42,796 bases of DNA from a bacterium (GTDB lineage Bacteria; Patescibacteriota; Minisyncoccia; UBA6257; JAGOQP01). Of this stretch, positions 32,965 to 41,103 are shown one piece after another. The translations under genes and the position numbers were made by a program. The DNA lies in assembly GCA_021780615.1 (NCBI GenBank), contig JAJXYJ010000008.1, positions 1 to 42,796 of the forward strand. The letters are read 5' to 3'. The notes under the pieces are model-generated. The model saw nothing but the letters and a program-made list of their open reading frames with translations. It was not told the DNA's origin and made no database searches. How positions within the stretch are numbered: the stretch's first letter is position 1; every line of letters begins with the position of its first letter.

Positions 32965-33270
32965 ATGATTAAAGAATATATCGCCTACATTAAAGATAAT
33001 CCGCAGGGGTATTGGTTCAAGCGAAAACTCTATGGGTGGGGCTGGACACCGGCAACATGGCAGGGGTGGCTTATTACGCTTGTCTTTATTGGTGCTATAG
33101 TATATGACACGGTGAGTTTTGAGACACTGACTAATCCGACGAATGATGCGATCATTAGTTTCTTACTGGAGATTGTGGCACTTATTGCGGTATTTATCGC
33201 CATTTGTTGGAAGAAAGGAGAAGAACCCCGTTGGCAATGGGGATTAAAAAAGAAAGATGATACCAAATAG
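32965..33270 (+). CDS. small two-helix membrane protein, paralogue of 10668-10952
   Basis: A 101-residue protein starting at ATG 32965. Its first ~35 residues (MIKEYIAYIKDNPQGYWFKR, then KLYGWGWTPATWQGWL) and last ~15 (KKGEEPRWQWG) closely match the copy at 10668, but its two hydrophobic helices are different in sequence. It follows the BaiN-like gene by 7 nt. Each copy sits directly after a membrane or flavin enzyme, perhaps acting as an accessory of different partners. Confidence 0.8.
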   Translation: MIKEYIAYIKDNPQGYWFKRKLYGWGWTPATWQGWLITLVFIGAIVYDTVSFETLTNPTNDAIISFLLEIVALIAVFIAICWKKGEEPRWQWGLKKKDDTK

Positions 33271-33373
33271 GGGAAGTAGGATACCGCTCATGGGACATGG
33301 GGGTTGATTTTGAAAACGATTTTTTATTCGCAAAAAATATATTAAAGTATTAAAGTATGTGTGCTGATGTTTT

Positions 33374-34066
33374 ATGAATGAAGAAAAAAAGATAACTGTA
33401 TTAAAACTGCTTTCATCGCATGATGAGGTCGGCGATGTACGTACATTCGTATTTGATGCGAATGGTCTTGTGTGGCTAGCAGGTCAAAGCCAAGGATATA
33501 TATTGCCACAAGCGGGAGACAGCGAAGCGGAGAATCAGCGATGGTTTACTATTGCTTCTGCGCCGAGTGAGAAAGTTATCCACATTGCAACCCGTGTTTC
33601 ATCAAGTACATTTAAGCAAACATTAAACACTCTTAAACCGGGAGATAGTATCCAATCCTATGATCTGGGAGGTGATTTTACTTGGGAAGAGGTAAGTGAT
33701 GTATCGGTGGTGCTGGTTGCTGGGGGTATTGGTATTACACCCTTTAGAAGTATGCTAGTGGAACGAGCATCACAAGGAAAACCACTTAATGCCACCGTGT
33801 TGTATTTTAATCGTACGGATGCGGTGCCCTTTAGAGTAGAGTTAGAAGCGCTTGCTGCTATACATCCAGAACTACATCTACACATTATTATTGGTCAGCA
33901 CATCAGCGCAGAAACAATTCTTGCGTCCGAACCGCAGGCACAGCAACGAACCGTGTATATATCTGGTCCGGAGGCGATGGTTGAAAGTGTCGGTACGGCA
34001 TTGCGTAATTACGGTATATCAATTAAACAAGATTGGTTTCCGGGATATACTGAAAAAAATTATTAA
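33374..34066 (+). CDS. FNR-type FAD/NAD(P)-binding oxidoreductase
   Basis: A 230-residue ferredoxin-NADP reductase-like protein: FAD-binding beta barrel with RWFTIASAP (R56-P64) and the isoalloxazine/phosphate-binding region, then the NAD(P) domain with VLVAGGIGITPFRSML (~114-127), VLYFNRTDAVPF and VYISGPEAMVESV. It ends in the usual aromatic tail (DWFPGY). No [2Fe-2S] domain is attached, so it acts with a separate acceptor. The following anchored protein starts 1 nt after its stop. Confidence 0.9.
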   Translation: MNEEKKITVLKLLSSHDEVGDVRTFVFDANGLVWLAGQSQGYILPQAGDSEAENQRWFTIASAPSEKVIHIATRVSSSTFKQTLNTLKPGDSIQSYDLGGDFTWEEVSDVSVVLVAGGIGITPFRSMLVERASQGKPLNATVLYFNRTDAVPFRVELEALAAIHPELHLHIIIGQHISAETILASEPQAQQRTVYISGPEAMVESVGTALRNYGISIKQDWFPGYTEKNY

Positions 34067-34067
34067 T

Positions 34068-34784
34068 ATGGCATTAAAAACATTTTTTATTGGGTTGGGT
34101 ATTATTCTTATTATCACGGGAATGTGGTACGTGATTATTTTTCAAAAAACATCAACACAGGGGAATGGGGTGGTATCACCAATGACTTCAATGACTCCTC
34201 TTGCGTCTTCTGCGTCAACAACAACATCAACATCAACATCACAAGAAACACCGTCTATTTATGCTCAGTGGAAAGTCTTTACAAGTCCTTCGGCGCACAT
34301 ATCTTTTGAGGCTCCTCTTCAAGGGGAGGTGGTGCAAACATACGGAGGAAATCAGGATGTGCACGTGCGCATCGGTCCCGCATATTATCAAACGCTCGGT
34401 ATTACCGGAACAACGTCTATTATGTTGGATGTCGCAGCAGGCACTGATAACGCATCAACAGCGATAGCATCAACATCATGTGATACAACGAGCATGAGCG
34501 CTCGAACGGGAGCGGCTTCGAGTACATTAGTTATAGTAGGAGGACAACCGTTTTATGATGTGCAAAGTTCTGATGAGGGTATGAGTCAATACATTCAGGA
34601 TGATCGATATGTACAAATACATACTAATGGATCATGTCGATTTATTGATATGCGAATTGATACAACGGATCCCGGAGTTTACACAGCGGATCAGGCAGGG
34701 ATAGCGGCAATAACCCATAATAATGAGAGGGTGCATATGAACGCTCTCAAGCAACTTATTTTTGATAGCATACGTGTAGAGTAG
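34068..34784 (+). CDS. membrane-anchored secreted hypothetical protein
   Basis: A 238-residue protein: N-terminal helix (FFIGLGIILIITGMWYVIIF), a Ser/Thr-rich linker, then an extracytoplasmic domain of ~170 residues with repeated beta-like segments (AHISFEAPLQGEVVQTYGG; GPAYYQTLGITGTTSIMLD; PFYDVQSSDEG) and two Cys that could pair (SCDT, GSCRF). No family recognised. Translationally linked to the FNR-type gene (1-nt gap). A shared terminator follows. Confidence 0.7.
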   Translation: MALKTFFIGLGIILIITGMWYVIIFQKTSTQGNGVVSPMTSMTPLASSASTTTSTSTSQETPSIYAQWKVFTSPSAHISFEAPLQGEVVQTYGGNQDVHVRIGPAYYQTLGITGTTSIMLDVAAGTDNASTAIASTSCDTTSMSARTGAASSTLVIVGGQPFYDVQSSDEGMSQYIQDDRYVQIHTNGSCRFIDMRIDTTDPGVYTADQAGIAAITHNNERVHMNALKQLIFDSIRVE

Positions 34785-34820
34785 GGGGGAATATATTTTT
34801 ATTAATGTGAATAATAATAC

Positions 34821-34858
34821 AAAAACAGCGCGTCCTATATGGATCGCGCTGTTTTTAT
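34821..34858. terminator. bidirectional intrinsic terminator
   Basis: Stem AAAAACAGCGCG (34821-34832) with CGCGCTGTTTTT (34845-34856) between convergent genes. Confidence 0.88.
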
Positions 34859-34924
34859 GGGGTTTTTATCGGCGCAGTGTAGAAAATAACATGTAAAGAT
34901 TTTATTTTTACATTTTTGACACGG

Positions 34925-36220
34925 TTATTGCGTGGTGAGTGATGATTGGCTTGAAGTTGCGGTATTGCCAAGTGCATCAACTGATGAGACGATGAAGTAG
35001 TATACGGTTGCTGGAGAAAGGCCGGGGATAGATAACAAGTGACTAGTTACTAACGCCGGGAAGGAAGCGTAGGCTGTTGAGGTGCTCGTGGTAACAATGG
35101 GGCTTGAGGTGCCATACCAGATATTACTCGTCGCTGGATAATTTGTGAGCCAGCTGATATTTGCGGTTGTGGCGTTTGTAGTTGTTGCGTTGAAGTTCGT
35201 TATCACTACCGGTCCTCGCGTTGTAAATGAAAATTCGTTTGATGTGGTTGTGTTATCTCCTGCGTCCGTCGCGGTGATGATGCTGTAGTATGTCGTTGAG
35301 GCAGTAAGGCCATTAAGGGTCACTGTGTGGCTCGTGCCAAGAACGTTTGATGAGGCGTTGAGCGTGGAAGATGTTGCACTTACCGGACTTGATGTGCTGT
35401 ACCATGCGGTGCCCGTCGTTTGCACGTTAGTTGCCCAATTAAGAGTGACTGATGTGGTACTGTTGTTGGTAACTGCTATGGATGAAATAATTGGTGTTAT
35501 AGGGGCGGATGCCGTGGTAGTAAAGGTGTACTGAGAAGATGTCGCTGTGCTTCCCAGGGTATTTGTTGAAGAAACGGTAAAGTAATAGGTGGTCTGAGGG
35601 GTAAGGTTTTGCAGAGTAAGACTGTGGTATTTAGTCATTACTGACGAGCTGATTGTCGGACTCGCGGAAGTAGCAGGGGAGCTGGTGCTGTAGAACACAT
35701 TGCTATTGGAAAAATTATTAGTTATCCAAGTGATCGTTGCCGATGAGGTTGCTACATTCGTGGCGCTCACCGACGAAATGATAGAGGTGGTGGTAGCATT
35801 GTTATGTATGTTGTTCCAGCAAGGCGTGCTGGTGGCATTGAGACATTGTTGCCAGTTCCAATTCCAATTCCAGTCAATACGATGGAGCCCATTTTCATAG
35901 GCGTCATTGTCGTTATTGTTGTTCTTGTTTTCATACTGCCACTGCCATTGATTATCGGAAAGTTTTTTAAGATGCCCGGGACTGTATGCGGATGCACCGT
36001 TATTTTTATTATCATTGTCATTACTGTTATTAGCAAGATTTTGTGTGGCAACTTGTGCATGGATGTTGGCGTGAGTATATATGCCGACGCCAGCGTGTGC
36101 CGCGACTGAAGCGTTGGAACGTCCATGTTCTTGTTCTTTTGCAAACGCGGGAAGTGTTGTACTACTGCTTATGAGCGCAATGCCAATAATGGCAATAAGA
36201 GAAAATATTTTTGTTTTCAT
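34925..36220 (-). CDS. secreted protein with three fibronectin type III-like domains
   Basis: A 431-residue exported protein. ATG 36220 gives a good signal peptide (IFSLIAIIGIALISSSTTLPAFA|KEQ); a longer in-frame start is rejected. The mature N-terminus is Asn/Asp/Lys- and Trp-rich low complexity (NDNDNKNNG, WNWNWNWQQ). Three FN3/purple-acid-phosphatase-like beta domains follow, each with S-A-T-I-T/S-W...T-N near its start, Y-S/G-T-S-S-P in the middle and the terminal YYF/I-x-V/I...TSSQ/NE-F-T-T pattern. Such domains bind surfaces or space other domains; no catalytic domain follows. It is likely an exposed or adhesive cell-surface protein. Confidence 0.82.
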   Translation of the reverse strand: MKTKIFSLIAIIGIALISSSTTLPAFAKEQEHGRSNASVAAHAGVGIYTHANIHAQVATQNLANNSNDNDNKNNGASAYSPGHLKKLSDNQWQWQYENKNNNNDNDAYENGLHRIDWNWNWNWQQCLNATSTPCWNNIHNNATTTSIISSVSATNVATSSATITWITNNFSNSNVFYSTSSPATSASPTISSSVMTKYHSLTLQNLTPQTTYYFTVSSTNTLGSTATSSQYTFTTTASAPITPIISSIAVTNNSTTSVTLNWATNVQTTGTAWYSTSSPVSATSSTLNASSNVLGTSHTVTLNGLTASTTYYSIITATDAGDNTTTSNEFSFTTRGPVVITNFNATTTNATTANISWLTNYPATSNIWYGTSSPIVTTSTSTAYASFPALVTSHLLSIPGLSPATVYYFIVSSVDALGNTATSSQSSLTTQ

Positions 36221-36440
36221 AGTATGGTATACACAATCTATATTTTTTATGTAAAGCATGTACCGTGACAAGCGGATGTGCTTTGTTTGTGTATAGGATA
36301 GACGCTTTGATGTGCAATTTCTTACAATGTGTACTTATGCCAGTGGGGTTTTAAAAGGCAGTGGTGCATGGTTTATATGACTTTTCTACGCGCATACCTT
36401 GCAATAAAACCGTATTCGTTTCACTATATGTTTATATACC

Positions 36441-37415
36441 ATGATGCATCAAAAAAAATGGCTGATATATATCGTTATAGGACTTATAGTGAGCATGGGG
36501 GGAGTTGCATATTTTCTTTTATGCACGGCACCCGGAGGAAATACCATAGCGCGACAATTTACCATTCCGTTGGGAGAGACTCGTGTGAGTGTTGTTGCCA
36601 GATCATTGTATGATGATGGATTTATAAAAAATGCGGGAGCTTTCAGGATAGTTTTTTCTATGCGCGGAGGGGCTATAGAGCCGGGAGGATACCTGCTTTC
36701 TTCCGGGGATACTGTATGGGAAATTGCCCACATTCTATCATTGCCACCAACGCAAAAATGGGTAGTAATTCCTGAGGGGCTTCGCAAAGAAGAAATAGCT
36801 GTCATTCTTGCTCATACGTTTTTGTGGAGTAGTACCACCACACAGGAATGGATTACTTATGATACTGCTCAAAACCCGGACTATACTGAGGGCGTCTATT
36901 TTCCTGACACATATTTAATTCCTCTCACTGAATCGCCAACACAAATTGCTAAACGATTTATTGCAAAATTTGAAGAAGAATTTGCACCCTATGCCACCGA
37001 AGCGTTGACACAAAATATCAAGTGGACGACAGTTATAAAGCTCGCTTCCATTGTGCAACGGGAAGCGGCGGGCAAAAACGATATGCCTCTTGTAGCCGGC
37101 ATTTTGTGAAATAGATTGTTGCACAATATGAAATTGCAAGTTGATTCGACGATACAATATGCACGGGGAAATACCGGCAAGGGGTGGTGGGCACCCATAA
37201 CCGTGGCAGATGAAAAAATAGATTCTCCCTATAACACATACCTTTATACCGGATTGCCGCCGCATCCGATTGATAATCCGGGACTTGATGCGATTAACGC
37301 GGTCCTCAATCCCGCAAAAACTAATTGTATGTATTATTTACATGACACATCTGGCAATATTCATTGTTCAGCGACGTATCAGGGACATCTCCAAAACATA
37401 CAAACGTATTTATAA
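36441..37415 (+). CDS. mltG: endolytic transglycosylase MltG, interrupted by an in-frame TGA
   Basis: The frame encodes a full-length MltG-like protein (YceG domain) of ~324 codons: N-terminal anchor helix (LIYIVIGLIVSMGGVAYFLL), LysM-like ETRVSVVARSLYDDGFI region, VVIPEGLRKEEIA, EGVYFPDTYLIP, and the catalytic ASIVQREA segment. At 37107-37109 a TGA interrupts DMPLVAGIL[TGA]NRLLHNMKLQ. The frame then continues correctly with QVDSTIQYA, YNTYLYTGLPPHPIDNPGLDAI and YYLHDTSGNIH. Homologues have Trp here (VAGILWNRL), so this is a TGG-to-TGA change. Alternatives are a recent nonsense mutation, leaky readthrough, or a base-call error. MltG cuts nascent peptidoglycan strands and sets glycan length. 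The fragment before the TGA lacks the C-terminal part of the catalytic domain. Confidence 0.85.
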
Positions 37416-37491
37416 GAAGTAATAAAAAATCAAATTGTTTTTTTACGATAGTGATGATACATTGAATTCATATTTTAAAATTTTATTCCCT

Positions 37492-37806
37492 ATGAAAGAT
37501 GTTCAAAAACAAGTTGATGAATGGGTAACACAATACAAGGTTGGCTATTTTAAGCCTTTAGAAATTATTGCGCGCCTCGCCGAAGAAACAGGAGAACTTG
37601 CTCGGGAAATAAACCATCGTTTTGGTCCCAAGAAGAAAAAGGCGACTGAAGATACAAAAGAAATAGAAGAGGAGATGGCGGATGTTATATTTACACTTGC
37701 ATGCTTAGCAAATTCTCTTGATTTGGATATGGATCGAGGCTTTGCGAAAGTTATGGATAAATGTTATGGACGGGATAAGGATCGGTGGGAGAAAAAAGAT
37801 GCATAA
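37492..37806 (+). CDS. MazG-like nucleotide pyrophosphohydrolase
   Basis: A 104-residue MazG-fold protein. The metal-binding pattern is ARLAEETGELAREIN (E-E-x-x-E) and KEIEEEMADVIFTLACLAN (E-x-x-D), as in the YpjD-like dNTP pyrophosphatases that remove non-canonical nucleotides. ATG 37492 gives the expected length and starts MKDVQKQVDEWV; the longer in-frame start is rejected. It lies 76 nt after mltG and stands alone. Confidence 0.9.
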   Translation: MKDVQKQVDEWVTQYKVGYFKPLEIIARLAEETGELAREINHRFGPKKKKATEDTKEIEEEMADVIFTLACLANSLDLDMDRGFAKVMDKCYGRDKDRWEKKDA

Positions 37807-37832
37807 AATCTCGCTGTATATTTTTATAAATA

Positions 37833-37861
37833 TTGACCGAATAGTGATAATGATGTACAAT
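37833..37861 (+). promoter_or_regulatory. sigma-70-like promoter
   Basis: TTGACC (37833-37838), a 17-bp spacer, TACAAT (37856-37861), ~55 nt before the ATG at 37917. Confidence 0.75.
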
Positions 37862-37887
37862 GTATGTACTCAATAAATACATTGTAC
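37855..37887 (+). promoter_or_regulatory. operator-like inverted repeat over the -10 and start site
   Basis: GTACAATGTAT (37855-37865) and its exact complement ATACATTGTAC (37877-37887) flank 11 nt. The left arm contains the -10 box, so a bound dimer would block RNA polymerase; as RNA only the right part would be transcribed. Operator function is inferred. Confidence 0.6.
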
Positions 37888-37916
37888 CTTAATAAAAATA
37901 AGGAGGGACCTGACCT

Positions 37917-38198
37917 ATGTCTCTTGATTTTGATGAAATTATGCATCTTCTAGAAGAAGGAGATGCGTATCCGTCTCGATTATCTTTGTTAGATGAGTTA
38001 GGGCAGTTGGCCCTAAAAGATAAAGAGGCGGAAAATAAATTGTATGAATTTGCCGCAGTAGAAACAGGAATTCAGGAGCGTAAGATTATTGCAAACTATC
38101 TTATTGAACTGAGTGAAAAATCATTAAAGGCGGCAATTATCCTGGGGGAAGAGAAATTTTCTCCTTATATGAACCGTTTAAGAAAAACCCTTTTATGA
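37917..38198 (+). CDS. small helical hypothetical protein, 93 aa
   Basis: An acidic, all-helical soluble protein (MSLDFDEIMHLLEEGDAY; LLDELGQLALKDKEAENKL) with HEAT-like repeated Leu spacing. Strong SD (AAGGAGGG, 12 nt before ATG), consensus promoter with a palindromic operator, and a terminator whose loop contains the TGA stop. No family recognised. The tight control elements suggest a regulated single gene, possibly autoregulated or stress-responsive. Confidence 0.72.
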   Translation: MSLDFDEIMHLLEEGDAYPSRLSLLDELGQLALKDKEAENKLYEFAAVETGIQERKIIANYLIELSEKSLKAAIILGEEKFSPYMNRLRKTLL

Positions 38199-38217
38199 TA
38201 TAAAGGGTTTTTTTATG
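38183..38217 (+). terminator. intrinsic terminator enclosing a stop codon
   Basis: Stem AAAAACCCTT (38183-38192) with AAGGGTTTTT (38203-38212) and a T-run; the TGA at 38196-38198 is in the loop. 38218-38455 shows no gene. Confidence 0.82.
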
Positions 38218-38455
38218 CATATATTTTATGCATATAGTTGAGCCATTTTTTATGAAACTTTATCTCTTTTTGTGTGTAGTACATAGCAGGAGATACGGTA
38301 CAGTCGACCGTGTCGGACAGTAGCGAGAGATAGTGAGCGGACGATGAAATATATGTTGCAGGTGACGATGATCAAGCTATGTTCTTGACTCGTTTAATCC
38401 TCTCATATTACCAATGTCCGTTCTCATCTCTCAATTTTATTGAGTAAAGAGCGCC

Positions 38456-38477
38456 AAACGCGATGGGGCGTTTTTTT
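38456..38477 (+). terminator. short intrinsic terminator
   Basis: AAACGC (38456-38461) with GCGTTT (38468-38473) and further T. No obvious gene precedes it; it may end a short transcript starting in 38218-38455. Confidence 0.55.
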
Positions 38478-38539
38478 AATAATAGTATGAAGTATATTTC
38501 TAGTGAAATCTTTTTTATGTGATGGTGTAGTGAATAGAG

Positions 38540-38744
38540 TAATGTGCGGTGTTGGTCGCCCGCACTCATAAGTGGAGGAATTGCGCCTGTAGTACAGGAG
38601 CATCACAATTACATAGAAAGGATAATACATACACCATAAGGTGTATAACAGGTGCCGCAGTGGCATAAAACCGTCGCTCTTTTTCTGCGTTCGGAGAGGT
38701 AGTAATTATGAAGCATCCTATTATGGGGAGGATGCTTCTTTTTA
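38540..38744 (+). ncRNA. candidate structured non-coding RNA with terminator
   Basis: There is no convincing ORF, but a run of short stems: GTGCGG/CCGCAC (38544-38565), CCTGT/ACAGG (38586-38598), ATACACC/GGTGTAT (38629-38646), then a 9-bp terminator AAGCATCCT/AGGATGCTT with T-tail (38711-38744). The terminator has no upstream gene to serve except this segment. It does not match SRP RNA, tmRNA, RNase P or 6S by eye. No clear promoter. Confidence 0.3.
38711..38744 (+). terminator. intrinsic terminator
   Basis: Stem AAGCATCCT (38711-38719) with AGGATGCTT (38729-38737), then CTTTTT. It insulates rarA from upstream transcription. Confidence 0.8.
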
Positions 38745-38827
38745 GTTAAATGTGTATATGGCTGCTTATTTGTAGTATGGACGCTGGTCACTGTATACTT
38801 TATAGATTCTCCTTTATACTCATGTCC

Positions 38828-40003
38828 ATGGAACCACTTGCGTCAAAAATACGTCCACAATCATTGACTGATTTTGTTGGTCAAGAACATTTAGTGGGCA
38901 AAGGAAAGCCACTGGCCACCGCGATAGCAAAAAAACATCTTTTCTCATTTGTATTGTGGGGGCCTCCGGGGTGTGGCAAGACAACATTGGCGCGAATATA
39001 CGCCCAGAGTCTTAATGCTGAACTATATGAGTTGTCGGCAGTATCGGCGGGTAAAGACGATATTAAACACATTATTGAGGATGGAGCATTTGGCAGGCAA
39101 AAAGTGCTTTTTCTTGACGAAATCCACCGCTTTAATAAAGCTCAGCAAGATTTTTTATTGCCTTACGTTGAACGGGGGACGCTTGTGTTAGTGGGGGCAA
39201 CGACTGAAAATCCCAGTTTTGAGATTATTCCCGCACTCCTTTCTCGTTGTAGAGTTTTTGTTTTGCATGAATTGTCCGATGCTGATATAAAAAAAATTAT
39301 TGCCCGTACCGCCGTGCCCATGGATGAGGCGGCGGTGGCATGGATCTGTGCGATGGCACACGGTGATGCGCGTCAAGCAATTGCAGTCATTGAACATACC
39401 CAGCAACTGTATAAAAAAGTAACCGTAGAAACACTGACACAAACTCTGCAGTCAACCTTTATTCGGTATGACAAAAAAGGAGAAGAGCACTATGACACTA
39501 TCAGTGCGTTTATTAAAAGCATGCGCGCAAGTCAACCTGATGCGGCGCTATACTATGTAGCACGGATGATTGAAGCCGGTGAAGATCCGAAGTTCATTGC
39601 ACGGCGCATGGTGATATTTGCCAGTGAGGATATTGGTATGGCACAGCCCACCGCACTGGTCATTGCCAATGATGTGTTTCGTGCAGTGGAAACGATTGGA
39701 CTTCCTGAATGCGGCATCAATTTGGCTCACGGGGTGGTATATTTAGCGTTGTGTAAGAAAGATCGCAGCGCGTATAACGCATACCAAGAGGCGCTAGCTG
39801 ATGTCAAGGCGTTTGGCAATCTGCCCATTCCGATGGCTGTTCGCAATGCGCCGACAAAACTCATGAAAGAATTGGGGTATGGCAAGGGATACGAACATTA
39901 CAGCAAAGAAAGTTTCCTTCCTGCGAAACTGCGCACTAAAAAATATTTTAATCCATCAAAAGAAAAAAAGGACCCGCGGCATGATGCGTCATCAGCCGCA
40001 TGA
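38828..40003 (+). CDS. rarA: replication-associated recombination protein RarA/MgsA (AAA+ ATPase)
   Basis: A 391-residue clamp-loader-like ATPase. It starts MEPLASKIRPQSLTDFVGQEHLVG, with Walker A VLWGPPGCGKTTLARI, Walker B VLFLDEIHRFNKAQQD, sensor 1 LVGATTENPSFEI and arginine finger ALLSRCRVF, followed by the MgsA C-terminal region (YDTISAFIKSMRASQPDAALY, ASEDIGMAQP, YLALCKKDRSAYNAY) and the closing IPMAVRNAPTKLMKELGYGK. All functional motifs are intact. RarA acts at stalled replication forks. ATG 38828 or 38822 are equivalent starts. The C-terminus ends in a basic/His tail. Confidence 0.95.
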   Translation: MEPLASKIRPQSLTDFVGQEHLVGKGKPLATAIAKKHLFSFVLWGPPGCGKTTLARIYAQSLNAELYELSAVSAGKDDIKHIIEDGAFGRQKVLFLDEIHRFNKAQQDFLLPYVERGTLVLVGATTENPSFEIIPALLSRCRVFVLHELSDADIKKIIARTAVPMDEAAVAWICAMAHGDARQAIAVIEHTQQLYKKVTVETLTQTLQSTFIRYDKKGEEHYDTISAFIKSMRASQPDAALYYVARMIEAGEDPKFIARRMVIFASEDIGMAQPTALVIANDVFRAVETIGLPECGINLAHGVVYLALCKKDRSAYNAYQEALADVKAFGNLPIPMAVRNAPTKLMKELGYGKGYEHYSKESFLPAKLRTKKYFNPSKEKKDPRHDASSAA

Positions 40004-40072
40004 AATAAAAAGAGTTCGATATTGTACTAATAAACGCATTGCGTAAAAAAAACGTATGCGATAAAATTGGAG

Positions 40073-40330
40073 ATGCACCGTGATGTGTGCGCTATTATGA
40101 CTATACTTTTTGGCAATGATTTAGTGTGGTGGACAGGGATGGCTGGTGGTCTTTTTTCATTTCTGCTCTTAGGTACCGCAATCGTTAAGCAATATAACTG
40201 GAATATATTTATGCGGTGGCAAATCCCGCTCACACCGCTCCACCATTGGTTTGGATGGTTGGCGGTCGGATTCCTTTCAATCCATGTGCTTCTTGCTGTC
40301 TTTCAATTTAATTTTCATGTCAGTTTTTAG
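40073..40330 (+). CDS. mini ferric-reductase-like transmembrane protein
   Basis: About 85 residues with two hydrophobic helices (DLVWWTGMAGGLFSFLLLGT and a second one). The second carries LHHWFGWLAVGFLSIHVLLAVF, very like the His-containing helix of ferric reductase/NOX-type membrane domains (L-H-r-x-x-G...H). With only two helices it would hold at most part of a heme site, unless it works as an oligomer. The start is uncertain (ATG 40073 or 40097). Its last 14 nt overlap the next gene, an FNR-type reductase, so the pair mimics a split flavocytochrome. Confidence 0.65.
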   Translation: MHRDVCAIMTILFGNDLVWWTGMAGGLFSFLLLGTAIVKQYNWNIFMRWQIPLTPLHHWFGWLAVGFLSIHVLLAVFQFNFHVSF

Positions 40331-41039
40331 TACATTCATCAAAAAATTGGAAGCACCCACGACGGATATGATGATTACCGCCTCGCAACGGGTGGGGTCA
40401 CATATACAACGAGTGACGCTTACGTTGCCTCAGGGGCAGATGAAAGAATTTTCCATCGGGTCATATATTCAACCGATGGTTGGAGGTGTGGTGCCGAGAG
40501 CTTACTCCATTGCCGAAACCGATAATCGTTCGTGTACGATTATCGTAAGTTTTAGTGGTGGGGGTGTTGGGGGGAGATTTTTTCGAGATGCACGGGTGGG
40601 AGATGTAGTCAGCATATATGGGCCCTTTGATGATTTTCCCTATCACTATAGCACCGGTCGGCCAAAAATTTTTATGGCAACGGGAACGGGAGTCGCTCCA
40701 TTTGTACGCATGGTACCGGAAGCAATGAATGAACATCGGTCAACCGTGTTGGTGTTAGGCGTGCCGCATCGCGAAGATATTCCGTATGCATCATATTTTT
40801 ATGATGTGGCAAAGAAAAACGGATCAATCTTTGCATTTGTGCCCGTCCTTTCCGCTCCCGATGCGGCATGGGAAGGAGAACGGGGATACGTGACTGATAT
40901 TTGGCAGGGGAGAGAAAAAATGCTTTTGCAGAGTGATGTGTATATCTGTGGCGTGCCGCCGATGGTTGCCGGAGCGGAGGAATTTCTTAAACATATCGGC
41001 ATGGATCCGTCCCATACCTTTATCCAAAAGTTTGGTTGA
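40317..41039 (+). CDS. FNR-type FAD/NAD(P)-binding oxidoreductase of the redox cluster
   Basis: A 240-residue ferredoxin reductase-like protein: FAD motif RAYSIAET (61-68), phosphate-binding SGGGVGGRFF, NAD(P) motif FMATGTGVAPFVRM (~119-132), and C-terminal VYICGVPPMVAGAEEFL, ending FIQKFG. ATG 40317 is chosen; it overlaps the upstream membrane protein by 14 nt, indicating coupled translation. It should pass electrons from NAD(P)H via FAD to a membrane or extracytoplasmic acceptor; the neighbouring FMN-binding protein and ApbE suggest a flavin chain. Confidence 0.9.
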   Translation: MSVFSTFIKKLEAPTTDMMITASQRVGSHIQRVTLTLPQGQMKEFSIGSYIQPMVGGVVPRAYSIAETDNRSCTIIVSFSGGGVGGRFFRDARVGDVVSIYGPFDDFPYHYSTGRPKIFMATGTGVAPFVRMVPEAMNEHRSTVLVLGVPHREDIPYASYFYDVAKKNGSIFAFVPVLSAPDAAWEGERGYVTDIWQGREKMLLQSDVYICGVPPMVAGAEEFLKHIGMDPSHTFIQKFG

Positions 41040-41103
41040 TGTATTATTATACCGTATCACTATGAATTTTCCCGTATCACATCATAAAGGAGAGCAGGTC
41101 CAT

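Noticed and set aside
37116-37415. Independent gene downstream of mltG
   Set aside because: Its start is internal; the protein continues the MltG domain across a single TGA, so it is the 3' part of mltG.
38424-38791. Two overlapping minus-strand frames of 80 and 60 codons
   Set aside because: Low-complexity basic/aromatic translations, no SD, and they run through terminators of the plus strand.
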